Below are positions 35,513-47,400 of a DNA stretch of 64,000 bases, piece after piece. Where the stretch lies: positions 124,001-188,000 of the forward strand of contig VWZL01005136.1 in the NCBI GenBank assembly GCA_013396915.1, written 5' to 3'. Below the pieces are notes generated by a model. That model searched no databases and was not told where the DNA came from. It was given only the letters and a program-made list of their open reading frames with translations. This DNA is from Stercorarius parasiticus (taxonomy: Eukaryota; Chordata; Aves; Charadriiformes; Stercorariidae). Each line of letters opens with the position of its first letter. Position 1 is the stretch's first letter. The translations under genes and the position numbers were made by a program.

Positions 35513-38379
35513 TATTTCTGCCCTGTCAGGGCAGGAAATCTCTTTTCCACCCTAATTGTTGCAAGAAATTTCTGGTTGGAGGGGAAATCTCTTGGACACT
35601 CTATACTTCAGGCTTAATGGGTGTTGGCTATAGCCATATCCCAAAATAATAAAAATTATAGATGAATGAAGTGTGTCTTTTATGATCACATCAATGTATA
35701 AGAGACTCCATTACTGAAAATTTAAAATAGGTTGTAGCCCCTGATAACTGAAGAGAAACCTCTGCTGTGGATTTAAATATCTCAACCTCCTTTTTCCCAG
35801 TAAGCAGTTCTCCCTCCAAGCCAGACACATAGACTGAACAGCATACGGTTAAAACCAAGACAGCAAGAAAAAAATCTCAACTGCCCCCAAGATTTTTGAA
35901 TACTTGCTGTCAATAATTATAACTATAAAGCAAAAAAGTCTGTCCTATTATGTTTTCTTCTTTACAAAGAACATTTTAGAACAAGTTTAGGAGCTTGGGG
36001 CAGCCTCCACTCACTGCTTAGGGGGTGGTGGTGGTAGTAAGAGATGGGGTGGGAGGTGGCACAATCCCATCGGCACGTGCATCGCTCCTGACGGGAAAGT
36101 GTACCACCCTGTCCTGTCAAAGTATTGAGGTACCTTAGATTGGGACAACAGTATGGGCAGGCTACATAGGTGGTCTGCGCTCGGCTGCTTACTGCCTGTG
36201 TGGACTATGAGTCTGGTCTTAAGGGCAGCCTTGGCAAAGCTGAACAGTCAATGCTGTTCAGGCTTAACTTTGAAGGTTAAGCAAACAAACTCAGAAAATA
36301 CCTGATGATCTCAGCCTAGTCCTCTCAAGTGTGTACAGAGAGCTAATCTGACATGGTTGTTCATCATGAGTATTCATGGTTTGTGGCTGTTACTTTGGCC
36401 TCTTTCCTGTACAAACAGAAGGAAAGTAAGTCTCAGTTAACCCCTGCTTCGTGGGAGCCTTCGGATTTGCTCATTTGGCCAAAGCCACGTAGAGAACCTC
36501 TCAATGAGAGTGTTCTTCCTTTCCTGTTTCCCCCTTGCTACTGTCTCAAAGGCTCTGAAGCACAGTGAGTCTGTACTCTTCTCCTTTGCTAACTGCCTTC
36601 AGACAGCACTATTTGCAGCTGAGTCTGGCTGTTCACCAGTAAGTGAATGTTATCCAAATTTTGGTTCAAAATAGGATGAATTACAAGCATTTCAGTTTCA
36701 ATTTCAGTCTCTGTTTGTTTTTCTCCGAGCTGCATAATTGAGCTGCCATTTCAAAATCATTGTTCCCAGCTTCTTGTCACTTAACATCTCTAGCATTTGA
36801 AGCAGATTAATCTTGAATCCTTTATCGTGTAACTACATTTCAAATGGAAATAGCAGCAAATCCTAGACATTCTGAATCTCATCTTTGCACCGTATGTAGC
36901 CAGTGTTATTAATGCAAAGCAAAAACGAAGCAAGAATGAGTGTTTAGCGCTCACTTGCGTTAAGCAGATGCAGATGGGGGGAATATGGAAAGGCACCTTG
37001 TTCTGTACATGCTGCTAAGCGCATGTCTACCGAGCAGAGCAGTGAGACATCATGCTGTTAACAATCTCCTGTGTGTGTGGCAATTGCTGTACTTCCTTCT
37101 TGGAGACGAATGGGACTCCTCTTTGACTTCTTCCAGACCCTCAATCTATTCTGTTATTCAAATGAGCCCCATTTGCACGGGAGGCTATGGTTAGTGCATA
37201 AATAAAAGTTGGATGAGTTATGGTAAAATTCAGCCTGGCTGTATGAAACGTGTGCGACAAGGAAGGATATGGGATAAACAGGTACTGTGATGTACATATC
37301 ATCAACAGGCTGCTCAGGAATTTAGCAAATCCATGGGTAACAAAACATGGTATGTCAATACCAAATGGTGAACTTAATTTTTTTTTATAACTTCAATTTC
37401 ATTTTTTAAAGCTATTCTTCCATTGTCTCCTGCCTATTGTTGCAAATAGGGCTGCTGAAAAAAACCAAATCGACGTGACCTGGACAGGGCCAGTTCATTA
37501 TGAGACCCTGTATTCCTTCGAAACAATGTTGGTCATGAAGTGACAGAGACTCAAGAGACTTAGAATTACCCCATAGGATCAGTCCATCTCAAGTATGACA
37601 AGTGCATAGCAGACCTGGACCAAAGCCCAAGTTTCACGAAGTGACTGCTTTGTGCAGGGGAAGCTATCCGTAGACATGTGCAAAATGACACATATGAAGT
37701 AAGAGGCAGAGAAGTCACTATAACTTTGACTTGCAGAAATGGACATACCAGGCCAAAAGGTACACGAGGTCCCACCTCAGGACTATCAGTCTGTGAATCC
37801 TTAAAGATACCACTGGAAAACTGAAAGTCACTTTGGTTTAGAGAATACTTTGCCAGGATTGTGTTCCAAGTCTCTGTGCAATGCTGTCTGTGAGGAAGTC
37901 AATCAAGGAGTGAAAAGTTGCCCCAGGTAGGCCGATCTTTGGCGCACAATGTATGGGGGAACTGTGGGAGACTGAATAGAGGTCCTAGAAGTTCAGTTGT
38001 GTTGTGGTGGAAGGACAACAATCTCTCGGTGGAGAAGATTCTCCCTAAAATTAGATTTGGGGGTTAGGATGGTAGAGATGAACTATGGGTGTTTATAAGG
38101 ATTCAGGCTGATGAAGTTTTGGATTTCACCTATGGAAGGAAACAGGACAGAGAAGGAGACTGACTGGGGTTTTTCCTTTCCTCTCTCCCCTTGCAATCTT
38201 CCCTGTGGGGTTGGCAATCTCTGCCTCTTGCTGCCACGCTCCCCTTGCACACACCATCTCTTGTGCCCTGCCCATCCTAGCTGTCCCTGCAGCTGCTTTT
38301 ACCCCCATCGCTCTCCGCTCCCTGCTCATCTTCCTGTGCGTTCTGAATACCGTCTGAGGCGGGAAAAAAAATGAGTAGG
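35513..38379. other. Non-coding stretch left of the CpG island
   Basis: No repeat family or exon is recognised. The notable item is a pair of adjacent perfect hairpins at 36240-36282. A short GGTGGTGGTGGTAGT run is near 36026. No TATA box or coding start can be tied to the neighbouring CpG island. Confidence 0.5.
36240..36282. repeat. Two back-to-back perfect hairpins
   Basis: CTGAACAG (36240-36247), spacer TCAATG, CTGTTCAG (36254-36261) forms the first hairpin. It is followed at once by GCTTAAC (36262-36268), spacer TTTGAAG, GTTAAGC (36276-36282), which forms the second. The two stems abut without a base between them. No known repeat or RNA family is recognised. Confidence 0.75.
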
Positions 38380-39150
38380 GAAAGGCACGGGGCAGCAAAT
38401 GTCACAAGCCGGCCCTGGAGAGAACCCCTACCTCCTGCTGCCGCGGCTGCACTGCAGAGGAAAGTCACGAGTGCTGCCTGCTGGTGCTGGGGGGGTGGGC
38501 GTCTGGGAAACCCCGGCGAGCGCAGCAGGGCGCCCCGCAGGGCGGGCAGCCTGCCTCCGCCGCCTGCCGGCCGGGCCGGCTCTGCGCCTGCAGGCCGCTG
38601 AGGAGGCCCGCAGAGCTGCCGACAGCGACGAAGTTTGGCTTCAGGACACACGCACCTGCCTCGGCTTGGTTCGGCCCAAGCCGGGCAGGCTCTGATCCGC
38701 GGCGGGGGGACTGGGCGAGGCTGCGCCCGCTCAGTCTGCAGTACGGTCGGTCACCTCCACCGCGGCCCGCTGCCCGGCCTTGGGCACTGCCTGCCGCCGG
38801 GGTACACAGCCTGGGCCCTCCTCAGCAGCTCCGCGCCGCTGATCCCACCGCAGATCTCCCCGTCTGGGCGCTTTCCCGTGCCACCCGCCCCTGAGGCTAC
38901 CCCCGGCGGAGGCGATTTTCCTCCGGGGCTGCTGCTCCTCACGGGGCAGCCCGCCGGGCCCCCTCCCGGGGCTGCCCGCCCTCAGCGCGGCCCTCAGCCG
39001 GGGGCTGTCGGCAGGTGGCGCTGCAGCGGCACGCGCCGCCTGGCCCTCGCGGCGGGCGGGGTAACAGTGGCTGCGGGGGCCGCCATTTGCTCGGGGCCGG
39101 GCCCGGGTCGTGGTGCGGGGTGCAGCTGCGGCTGTCGTTTCGGCCGGGAA
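38380..39150. promoter_or_regulatory. CpG island, probable promoter of an unidentified transcript
   Basis: This is the only CpG-rich block in the window. About 80 CpGs can be counted between 38401 and 39140, roughly one per 9 bp, while the flanks are AT-rich and CpG-poor. Vertebrate CpG islands usually mark promoters. A YY1-type site, GCCGCCATTTGC at about 39080, reads as AAATGGCGGC on the minus strand. That is the sense in which YY1 sites usually lie just downstream of a start site, and it favours leftward transcription. On the plus strand, the strong donor at 39379 favours rightward transcription. A bidirectional promoter is possible. Open frames across the island lack a plausible ATG start or known domain. 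Confidence 0.8.
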
Positions 39151-39370
39151 GGGTTTCAGATTAGTGATAGCAAACCAGACTAAACCAAAAAAATTCCTCT
39201 TCTGGGTTTGGAGCAGGGAATTTTGCAAGAAACCCACACCCGGGCTGTAGGGGGGTGTGATGGTCAGTGCCCAGTTAGAAGTATGCTGTTTTTTCATACA
39301 GTTCCTAAGCACTGACCCTTACTCTTTTCTATAAACCAAAAGTTAACCACCCGTTTTCTTTTCTCACAAC

Positions 39371-39386
39371 ATGCAAAGGTGAGTCA
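39371..39386 (+). other. Strong splice-donor-like site right of the CpG island
   Basis: ATGCAAAG|GTGAGT matches the vertebrate donor consensus at all intron positions +1 to +6 (intron would begin at 39379). It lies about 230-300 bp beyond the CpG island, where the donor of a first non-coding exon would be expected. This is inference from sequence only. Confidence 0.3.
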
Positions 39387-39955
39387 AAAGTGGGTGAAAA
39401 CAAAAAGCCTCTCCACAAGTCTGAGGAAATTTAAGTTGAAAGCCATGCAGGGTGGAAATTATGACAGTGTTAAGAACCAGCCCAGCTGACTTCTTCTCAT
39501 ATTTGGGTATTTCCGCTTGTCAAAACTGGTTTCAGTTGGGGATACACATTGATAATGGCAAGGAAGCAGAAACCAGTGCTTGCACATTGGCCAGCTGGGT
39601 ACTTGCAAAAAACCGTAGTGGATTCAATATGGGGATGAGCCTGTGGAAGGATCCCTGTCAGAGCTGTCTGCCTCCATAGGGATTTGATTCAGTTGGAGGT
39701 GCTTAATGTATGTTTTGCTGCAACTGGGCTTGCAAGTGCCTGATGTTGTTTTTTCCAGCTGGCGCTAGCTGTGTGCCAAATGGGACTCGATATGTATTTG
39801 TACTGTTATTTTGAGACCTCAGGTAGAAGCTGGTCCATCGTAGGTGAGTTCTGCCACTGATGGTACTGCAGTCGGGATGCCACTCCCCCTGACTGAAGAA
39901 ACTGGCAAGGAGTTGATGTCAGCACCTTGAGGCTTTGCAGCAGGCAGCCTGCTGA

Positions 39956-39990
39956 TGTCTGTCTGTCTTTCCATCCGTCTGTCTGTCTTC
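39956..39990 (+). repeat. Short imperfect (TCTG)n tract
   Basis: Runs of GTCTGTCTGTCTT on either side of CCATCC form a short degenerate tetranucleotide repeat. Confidence 0.8.
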
Positions 39991-40908
39991 TGAGGGGTGG
40001 AATGCGCCAGGTTGTCCTTGTCAAAGAACACTGAGTTTTTATAATAGCGTTAGTGACATTCCTACTGGTTTCCCATAGTTTTTCAGCAGACCTGAAGCTG
40101 GGTAATTGGGTTAGTTAAAAGAGAGAGAATTGGGAATTATCTTTTACTGGTTTAGTATTAAAAATCTTTAAAATGGTAGCCAGCTTGGTAGGGAGGATGA
40201 GACTTTTCACTTTAAGGAATAAGCTTCAGAATAAAGGTTTTTTTTCTATGCCACAGCTGAAAGTGAATTAGCAGTAAGAAATGTGTCTTTCAGAGCAGCC
40301 CTAAGTATCAAGAAGGTGAGAATTTAAATAAGGGTCACATTTTAATTAGCTCTAATTTCTACAGTCTTGTCTATTTTGTTTACAGCTCTCTAGAAAATAG
40401 CAGCTTTAAAATAAATCTTGTGTTTTACTTCTACACATTATTCCACATGCTTGAATTATGTGTGTAAAAAGACACAACATGAGACAAAAAATGATTGCCA
40501 CACTTACCAGTCACAAACCAACACTTAAGTAAAGCAAGATTAATGAATTATGTTTTCTGTAGCTGTATATGAAAAACTCCACATGATTATCTGCTTTACT
40601 TTTTGGTGTTTTAGCTTATTCATCTCATGACAGTTAAAACCCACAATATTAACAACAACAAAAAAGTTATGGCTACATTATAAAATTATTAATATGATTA
40701 CATAAACATAGATTTTATAAGATTACTTCAGACTTCTCAACTGACGGTGTTTATTGTAAGTTATAGTATTGACTGTGGAGTGTAGAGGATGCCCACCTGT
40801 CTGTAGGCCTAAAGATTGCCAGAGGAAAGATGCAAGAATTTAAGGTACAACAAAGTATCAGTCCTTACCTTCTCTGACAGCATCAGAAGCGCTTCATTAC
40901 CATGGTAG

Positions 40909-40913
40909 AGATA
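40909..40913. repeat. Target-site duplication, left copy (AGATA)
   Basis: AGATA directly precedes the LTR terminus TG at 40914 and is repeated exactly at 41478-41482. Confidence 0.9.
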
Positions 40914-41477
40914 TGTCATAGTTTAACCCCAGCCAGCAACTAGGACCATGCAGCCGCTCACTCACTCCCCCACTTGGGATGGGGAAGAGAATCAAAAAAG
41001 TAAAATTGAGAAAACTCATGGGTTGAGATAAAGGCAGTTTAATAGGTAAAGCAAAAGCTGCACACGCAAGCAAAGCAAAACAAGATATTAATTCAGTACC
41101 TCCCACCGGCAGGCAGGTGTTCAGCCATCCACAGGAAAGCTGGGCTCCATTGTGTGTAACAGTTACTTGGGAAGACAAAAGCCACAGGTCCGAACATCCT
41201 CCCCTTCCTTCTTTCCCCAGCTTTATATACTGAGCATGACATCATATTGTATGGAATATCCCTTTGGTCAGTTGGGGTCAGCTGTCCCAGCGGTGTCCCC
41301 TCACAACTTCTTGTGCCCTCCCAGCCTAGTCGCTGGGGGGGTGGGGTGAGGAGCAGAAAAGGCCTTGACTGCTTAGCAACAAGCAAAACCATCAGTGTTT
41401 CCATCCCAAATCCAAAACATAGCACTATACCAGCTGCCAGTAAGAAAGTCAACTCTATCCCAGCTGAAACTGCGACA
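40914..41477 (-). mobile_element. Solo LTR of an endogenous retrovirus (ERVL-like), minus strand
   Basis: The 564-bp element begins TGTCATAG and ends CTGCGACA, with short terminal inverted repeats TGTC/GACA. It is flanked by the exact 5-bp duplication AGATA. On the minus strand it has a clean TATA box in GTATATAAAG (41230 down to 41221). About 185 bp later it has ATTAAA (41043 down to 41038), followed by CTGCCTTTATCTCAACCC and the U5 end, which proves the orientation. From memory it closely matches an LTR family that is very common in neoavian genomes. It shares the ATTAAA...CAACCC block with the LTR at 32971 but is otherwise distinct. No internal viral sequence is present, and open frames inside are not genes. 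Confidence 0.93.
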
Positions 41478-41482
41478 AGATA
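41478..41482. repeat. Target-site duplication, right copy (AGATA)
   Basis: AGATA follows the LTR terminus ...GCGACA at 41477 and matches 40909-40913 exactly. Confidence 0.9.
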
Positions 41483-44400
41483 GCAGTCTTTTAGATTTCA
41501 ACAAGTGCATGCAGTTGCTGGATGCTCCTTTCATCCCATTCAGGTGAATGTCCCTTACAATGTTATGCCCTAGACTCAAATTGCAATTTTCAGCTAGGAT
41601 TTCAGGAGCAGCTATCACAATGAAGCTGCTTTTTACCTGCAACGTAGCACAGGCATATGTTAACACTGAAGTCCCTTTGTGGTAATAAGATCATTAACAA
41701 ATCAACTCAAATCGTTTCAAGACATTCTTCCACCTCATTTTTAACCTGTTGAAAAATGTTCACCTGTTCTGTTTGACTATTCTTTTTCTTTCGCTAGAGG
41801 GCACTATTAAACAGAAAATACTGTATTTTAGCTCGCAGATGAGAAAAAAGACATCCCCTGTTCTCAGTTGCAAGAAATCCTGAGAGAAATTCAGCTTTCA
41901 GCAACTGATTTTAACTTGATTTTTGTTTTTTAACCTTTGCTGTCACTTTACTGCCTTACTCTCCTGCACTGGGAAAGCCCACTGGAATCATGTCAGCCAA
42001 ATATGAGACCTATTTCACGTATTTAAACTATAGCACATCAGCCTGAAAAAAGACAGTGGTGCCAGAAGGCGTAGAGTGGACAGAATACGGGGCAAGGGGA
42101 ATTTTCTCCACGAATGTGGAGATGGCGCTCTCATTTAATTTCTGAATGTTACTAATCTCTTGCTTCAGTCCCTGTTCTTGTCCTTCATTTCAAGATCCAG
42201 AGAACATTGTCAAGAGGCTTTCACAGTTTCATCTTGATACTTATGCTTTTCCTATGGAAAAACCCAAAACATTCAACTTATGAAAAATAATAAACACAAG
42301 AGATGGCTGTCTAAACCATTGTGGAATGAGAGCTGCTGAGTACAAGTCTGAAGAAACCTAGAACCTTGACATGTTTACAGCAGGCTTCTTCGTCCCACTG
42401 GTATTAGCTTGCAGCATGAAACACCTTTATTTTAGAAACCATTTTGTGGTCTGATGTAATTGTCTGCCTATAGAACATGGGGAAAAATCCACATGCTACA
42501 CCCCTTAGACGTTTTCTAGGAAATGTAATAATGTTTCCTGATGCAGGGAAGAAGAGAGGTGATAACCTAAGGCATGTATTGTTGAAAACAAGGATGTGTT
42601 TTTTCCAGCACTGTCCATCTGGTGCCTTTCATAACACAGTGTTAATATAACTAAATGTGTAGAAGACCAGAAGCAAAAGCAACTGCTTTAGGGAATGCAA
42701 TAATGAAACCATTTCACCAGTTTTGTTCTGAGCACAGTAGGATTATAATAGATGGCTGATAGCCAACACTCAGCAGTGTCAAAGAAAGCAAATAGATGAG
42801 GAAAATACATAGATTGAGAAAAATGTTTATGAATGCTGATGCTGAGTTTAACAGATTGAGACTGAAGAAAACATGGATCAAAGGACTATGGAGGCCTGCA
42901 CAGGCCTATGCTTTGAAAATCATCTTGCAAAGTACTTTTAACCAAATGTATTTTTGAGTAGTCCGGCTTTCAGTAAAAAGATGAAACAAATAACTTTGCA
43001 AATATTTTGGTAGTTTAAAAATATATGCTACATATGCAACAAATTTTTGGAAGTGACTGTGCACAGCACTGATTTTCTTGGAAAGCGGTATGAGTTAATT
43101 ATTTGCTAAGTGGAGTGCCAAGATGAGGTTTGTGATTCCTACTTCAGACTCTGACTGGCTAGTTTCTATACCTTTTGCCTTTCCAATTCCCTTGTCGGGC
43201 CCTACAGAGTAGCAGTCCCCAACATTTGACTTGTGAAGGATGTCTTAGCTTCAAAACTTGTGAAACAGCTCAAACCCACAGCAAATTGGAATACTAAAAC
43301 TGAGGCTCAGGGGAAGCTGCCAGTGTAGAGGATGGTCTGTGCAAAGATGCTCAACTCTACTGAGTTCTATGCTGCAAAGCGTGATGAGAGCCTGCTCAGA
43401 GGGCCCCCTTGGACTACTACATGGTGGAAGCCTATGGGCAGAGAAGGGTGTCTTTTTTCCTCTTGGCAGAGTGTACTCTATGTACTCTGTGTTCCTCTAT
43501 GTACTGTGCTTTAGGAGGACACTGAAAGCCCCCAGCTGGTATTTGCAGAGCCATTTACTGAAAATTCGTATCCAGACCCTTTAGCTTCCCATCAGATCTC
43601 AACTGGCTGATTTGTTTGAACTTTTTCTTCTCTTTCTCTTAATGGTGTCTGTGACTCTAAGGCTGAGAGAAAGAAAGCAAAAGATAACTGTTTGTGAGGA
43701 AAACAATGAAAGTGAAAGATTGGACAGTTCATAGGACCCTTTATAAGTGGGCTACTTGATTACAGAAGTATCATAACTGCATGGTATATTACACGGACTC
43801 TTTCTCACTTTATGTACAAGGTTATTTAAATAATAAACTGCAGTGCTTGGTTCTCTCTGTATATGAACACCCATAAGAATGCTTTTGCCTGACCTGTGCG
43901 TTTTCTGCACTCCTTTTGCTTAATTTAGTGGGTGACGTTTGGGAAGTGTCCCACTGAATAATACATGTGTCTTTTAATAGCATTCATGTGCTTCTTTGTG
44001 TAGGCACTGCTAGAAGCCAGCCAGAGCTGATGTTAGGCCTGCACATTTGTGACACTGAGTAGAGACAAGTATGTAGGCCTTAATTGCATGTGGGGCTTTG
44101 TCAGACTGTTTTTTGTGTGAAGAGCAAATGACACAGCCATCTAGGGAGTCAGCAACTAGAGGATAACTCCCTTCTATGCCTTCTTTTAGCTAAGCAGCCA
44201 ATATGTGTGTATATCAAAAACTGCTGAAATAGTAACAGAAGGCGGCATTAGGAAAAACTGAGTATAATGTGAGACCATCAACTGGTTGGTTTCTACCTGT
44301 TTTACAGGCACAGGAGTTCATTTTCGTAGTTGGCACCAGTTACATCTGTTTTTACATCTGTTTGCTCTCCAGATTCCTCACTTTTTCTTTTTTTTTTCTT

Positions 44401-47400
44401 TCTTTCTTACGGGTCATAATTTATTTGTTAAAAGAGAAGAGTATTTGGAGGTGTTTTCTTCTCTTCATGTTTTCTTCTCTGAAATACCACTGGCTTGTAA
44501 TGACACCAGCTGCAGAGAGATGTTAACCTTTGGGTAACAGTCGAGATATTTTCAAAAGGCACGCCCTCCTGCACTCTCAAAGCAGTACCAGCTCATTCAA
44601 CTGTGTGGTAGACCCCATCCCTCACTTGCGCTTGTATATGAGATAAGAAAGAGAGGGATCATCCTCTACCACAAATCTAGCTGTAGGATGAGGAGCAGAG
44701 AGGAGAAAAACTTAGGTGCCAGATATATATAATTGGATGCATGCTGCTGCAGTCTCTGCAGTGCAGGCCACATGCCAGGTCTCTTTCTTAGCCTGGTAAG
44801 GCTAAGATTAAACGATTAAATCAAGTTAACCACTGTATGATTCTAAACTTTTCTTCTTGTTGGCTCCCTTTTATCTAATTTCTTTCCTTCCAGAAGATGC
44901 TGCTACAGCTACTCATAGCACTGATGACTCTGAAAGTGACAGAAACAGTGCTTTTTTTTCTTAGCTGGAGTGATATGACAGGAAAGCCTATCTGCCTAGG
45001 ACATTTTGCCCTGATAGAAATCCTGTACAGTTACTATAAGTTGGGTCCTCCCACTTGTATTTCCTGACTGGTGTTTAACGAAGCTTCGTCCTGATCTAAA
45101 TGGCTTGGTACAGCACAACAGCCAGTGCTAGTGAAGGAACTAAAATTCTCCTAGCCTTCTGGTAATGCCATGTCTGGTGTAACTGGAGAAGTTGACCAGT
45201 ACTCCAGAACGTTGAGGTGGATTTGCTTAAAACTTTTCCTTACAGTGAACTGTTAAAGAAGACCACAAGATTTTAAATTGAAGAGACATCAGGTTTTATG
45301 AGAATATAAATTAGAATAGTTAGCGTTTTTTTTCCTTAAATAATGAAAGCTGAAGGTGACTAGAGATGGAATACAGGTCCATAATCAAATCTCCTTCTGT
45401 CACTGTGTCATTGCAGTCAGATTCTTGTTTCCTTCTGGTTTAAGACAGCTCAGTAGCTTCCTGGGTTGCAGCAAATTTTGCAAAGTCCTCTCTGATCCAT
45501 GGAAAGTTTCTGTTACTTCACAGGCTGGAGCATCAGCTCCCTGCTTCTCCGAGCAGTCTCTTTGCTGGGGCTGCAGGTACTCATTTCTTTGCTGATCCCT
45601 TTCTCTTCTTGTAGCACCTTGTAGAATCTGGAACTTTCATTTGCAGTTTGGCGACAAGGTAGTAGCACAGACAAGGTAATAAGTGGAAAAATATTAAAAT
45701 TTATTAATCCTGGGTCAAAATTATCTAAATTTTACAATTACACCCAATCTGAAATGAAATGAGGTTCTTCTTGACCGGTGATGGCTCCCATGGCTGCATT
45801 AAATGTTCTCTGTTCTACACAGAAACTCTCAGCATTCTTCCAGGCCGTGATCCCAAACTCTGTGGTAGATGGTTCCCCTAAACCTCATGGCAAGATTTTT
45901 TTTTAACCTTAGTTTTTCTGAGTAGGACTGTTTTAAGAGTAATTTTTATGATTCTGCTATTCCCATTTCCTCTCTGTTTGAAACTTCTGATGCTTTCCTT
46001 AAGCTAGAGGAAGTTGTCAATTATTTTTCCATTGTCCTCTGTGGTTAAAGTTGTTCCTGCTGTGTAGTTCAATGTTTGCTATCAAACATTAACTAACAGA
46101 GTGACATTTTTAGTAGTTGCGTGTGGCCCACCTACTGCTGTTTTGAGTCCCTAAATCTGTTGCTGAGTGTGCAGAAGAGCCTTGTTATTGATTGCAACTA
46201 TGCTGAGAAGGATCTTATTGCTGACGGGAACATTTGCAATGGGGCTTTTTTTTTAATGGCTTTTTCCAGAGAAGAAAATGGTAACAGACATTCTTTACAG
46301 AAAGAGTATGCATTTCAAATATGTAATTGTAAACACTATTAAATATAACTTATTCTTTAATCTTGATATTTTGAACAATTTTCAAATGCATTTCTGGGGC
46401 AGTGAATTCGATCTTATATCTTGTCCTTTGGAGCAATAATTTGCATTGCCAAATATGGTTTCTGAATTCTCCCAAATTAAAATTTCTATTCTAGAAAGAA
46501 AATATTGAGGTTGAATTTGAGCAATATAAAACTAGAAGGGAAATTTACCAGCTGATCAGTAATTGCCTGACTGGACTTGCAGGTGAATTCTTTATTCAGC
46601 ACCTCAGCATTTTTGTGGCAGTATAAGCAAGATTGCTTGTTATTTTCCCATTCCTTATAGAGAAGAGATGGTTGACCTGTTTAAAAGCCATCCTGGAATT
46701 GATATACACTTGGGGATCTTGTTGGCTTTGTAAAGGGTGGTTACCCACTCATGGAGTGAATCATCATGTCAACTTGGAGATTTAAGAACAAGTTTTAATT
46801 TGAATAACAGTCATTTTTAAAAAAATGTCCAAATGAAAACTTCTTGTAAAAGCAGACCATGATATGGGCTTTTGTATTTAATTCAAAAAACAAGTGTGAC
46901 CCACATTTTCTTTCACATTTCTTAAGGGAACTTTCATTCTAAAAATAGTCACCAAGTTGAATTTGCTTAAGGACAAATGTGATGATGAATATTTCAGCAT
47001 TACCTGAATGTTGATCTTTAACTGAACAATAGAGAGAATAGTGGTTTAGAAATTGTTTCAAATATAACAAAACATAATGTTTAGATAGCTGTATCCTCTC
47101 ATTGCTTTATTTAAAATTAGCAATGATCACTCTGAAATAGATAAACCTTTTGCAGGAATTTATATTTTTTGTTTTGTTTACCGAGTACATTTGCCAGCCT
47201 TCCTTTAGCTACATCTCTTGTTTTGGGGTTTGCTTTTTTTTTTCCTAAACAACTTACAATATTAAATCAGAAAGCAAACGGAATAGTTTTTATATGTAGC
47301 AAGGCTTTTAAATTTATTTTAATTTTATTTTTCACTTGCTTGCATGTTGAAACTGCAGAAGTGTTCAGTTTCACCAAATGATTTAAAGCTCAAGCCAAGT

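Larger units (their letters stand above)
39151..40908. other. Non-coding stretch right of the CpG island
   Basis: It holds the donor-like site at 39379, a short (TCTG)n-like run at 39956-39990 and a possible second donor AAG|GTGAGA near 40314. No recognisable coding exon or repeat is seen. Confidence 0.5.

Noticed and set aside
38484..39312. Several open frames of 130-190 codons on both strands of the CpG island
   Set aside because: Stop codons are rare in GC-rich DNA. The two longest start at non-ATG codons, they are Pro/Ala/Arg/Gly-rich, and no domain is recognisable.
41093..41452. Minus-strand frame of 119 codons
   Set aside because: It lies wholly inside the solo LTR, whose U3/R region is non-coding.
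32971..41477. The two LTRs as the ends of one provirus
   Set aside because: They belong to different LTR families, each has its own distinct 5-bp duplication (GGTAT and AGATA), and no retroviral gene lies between them.
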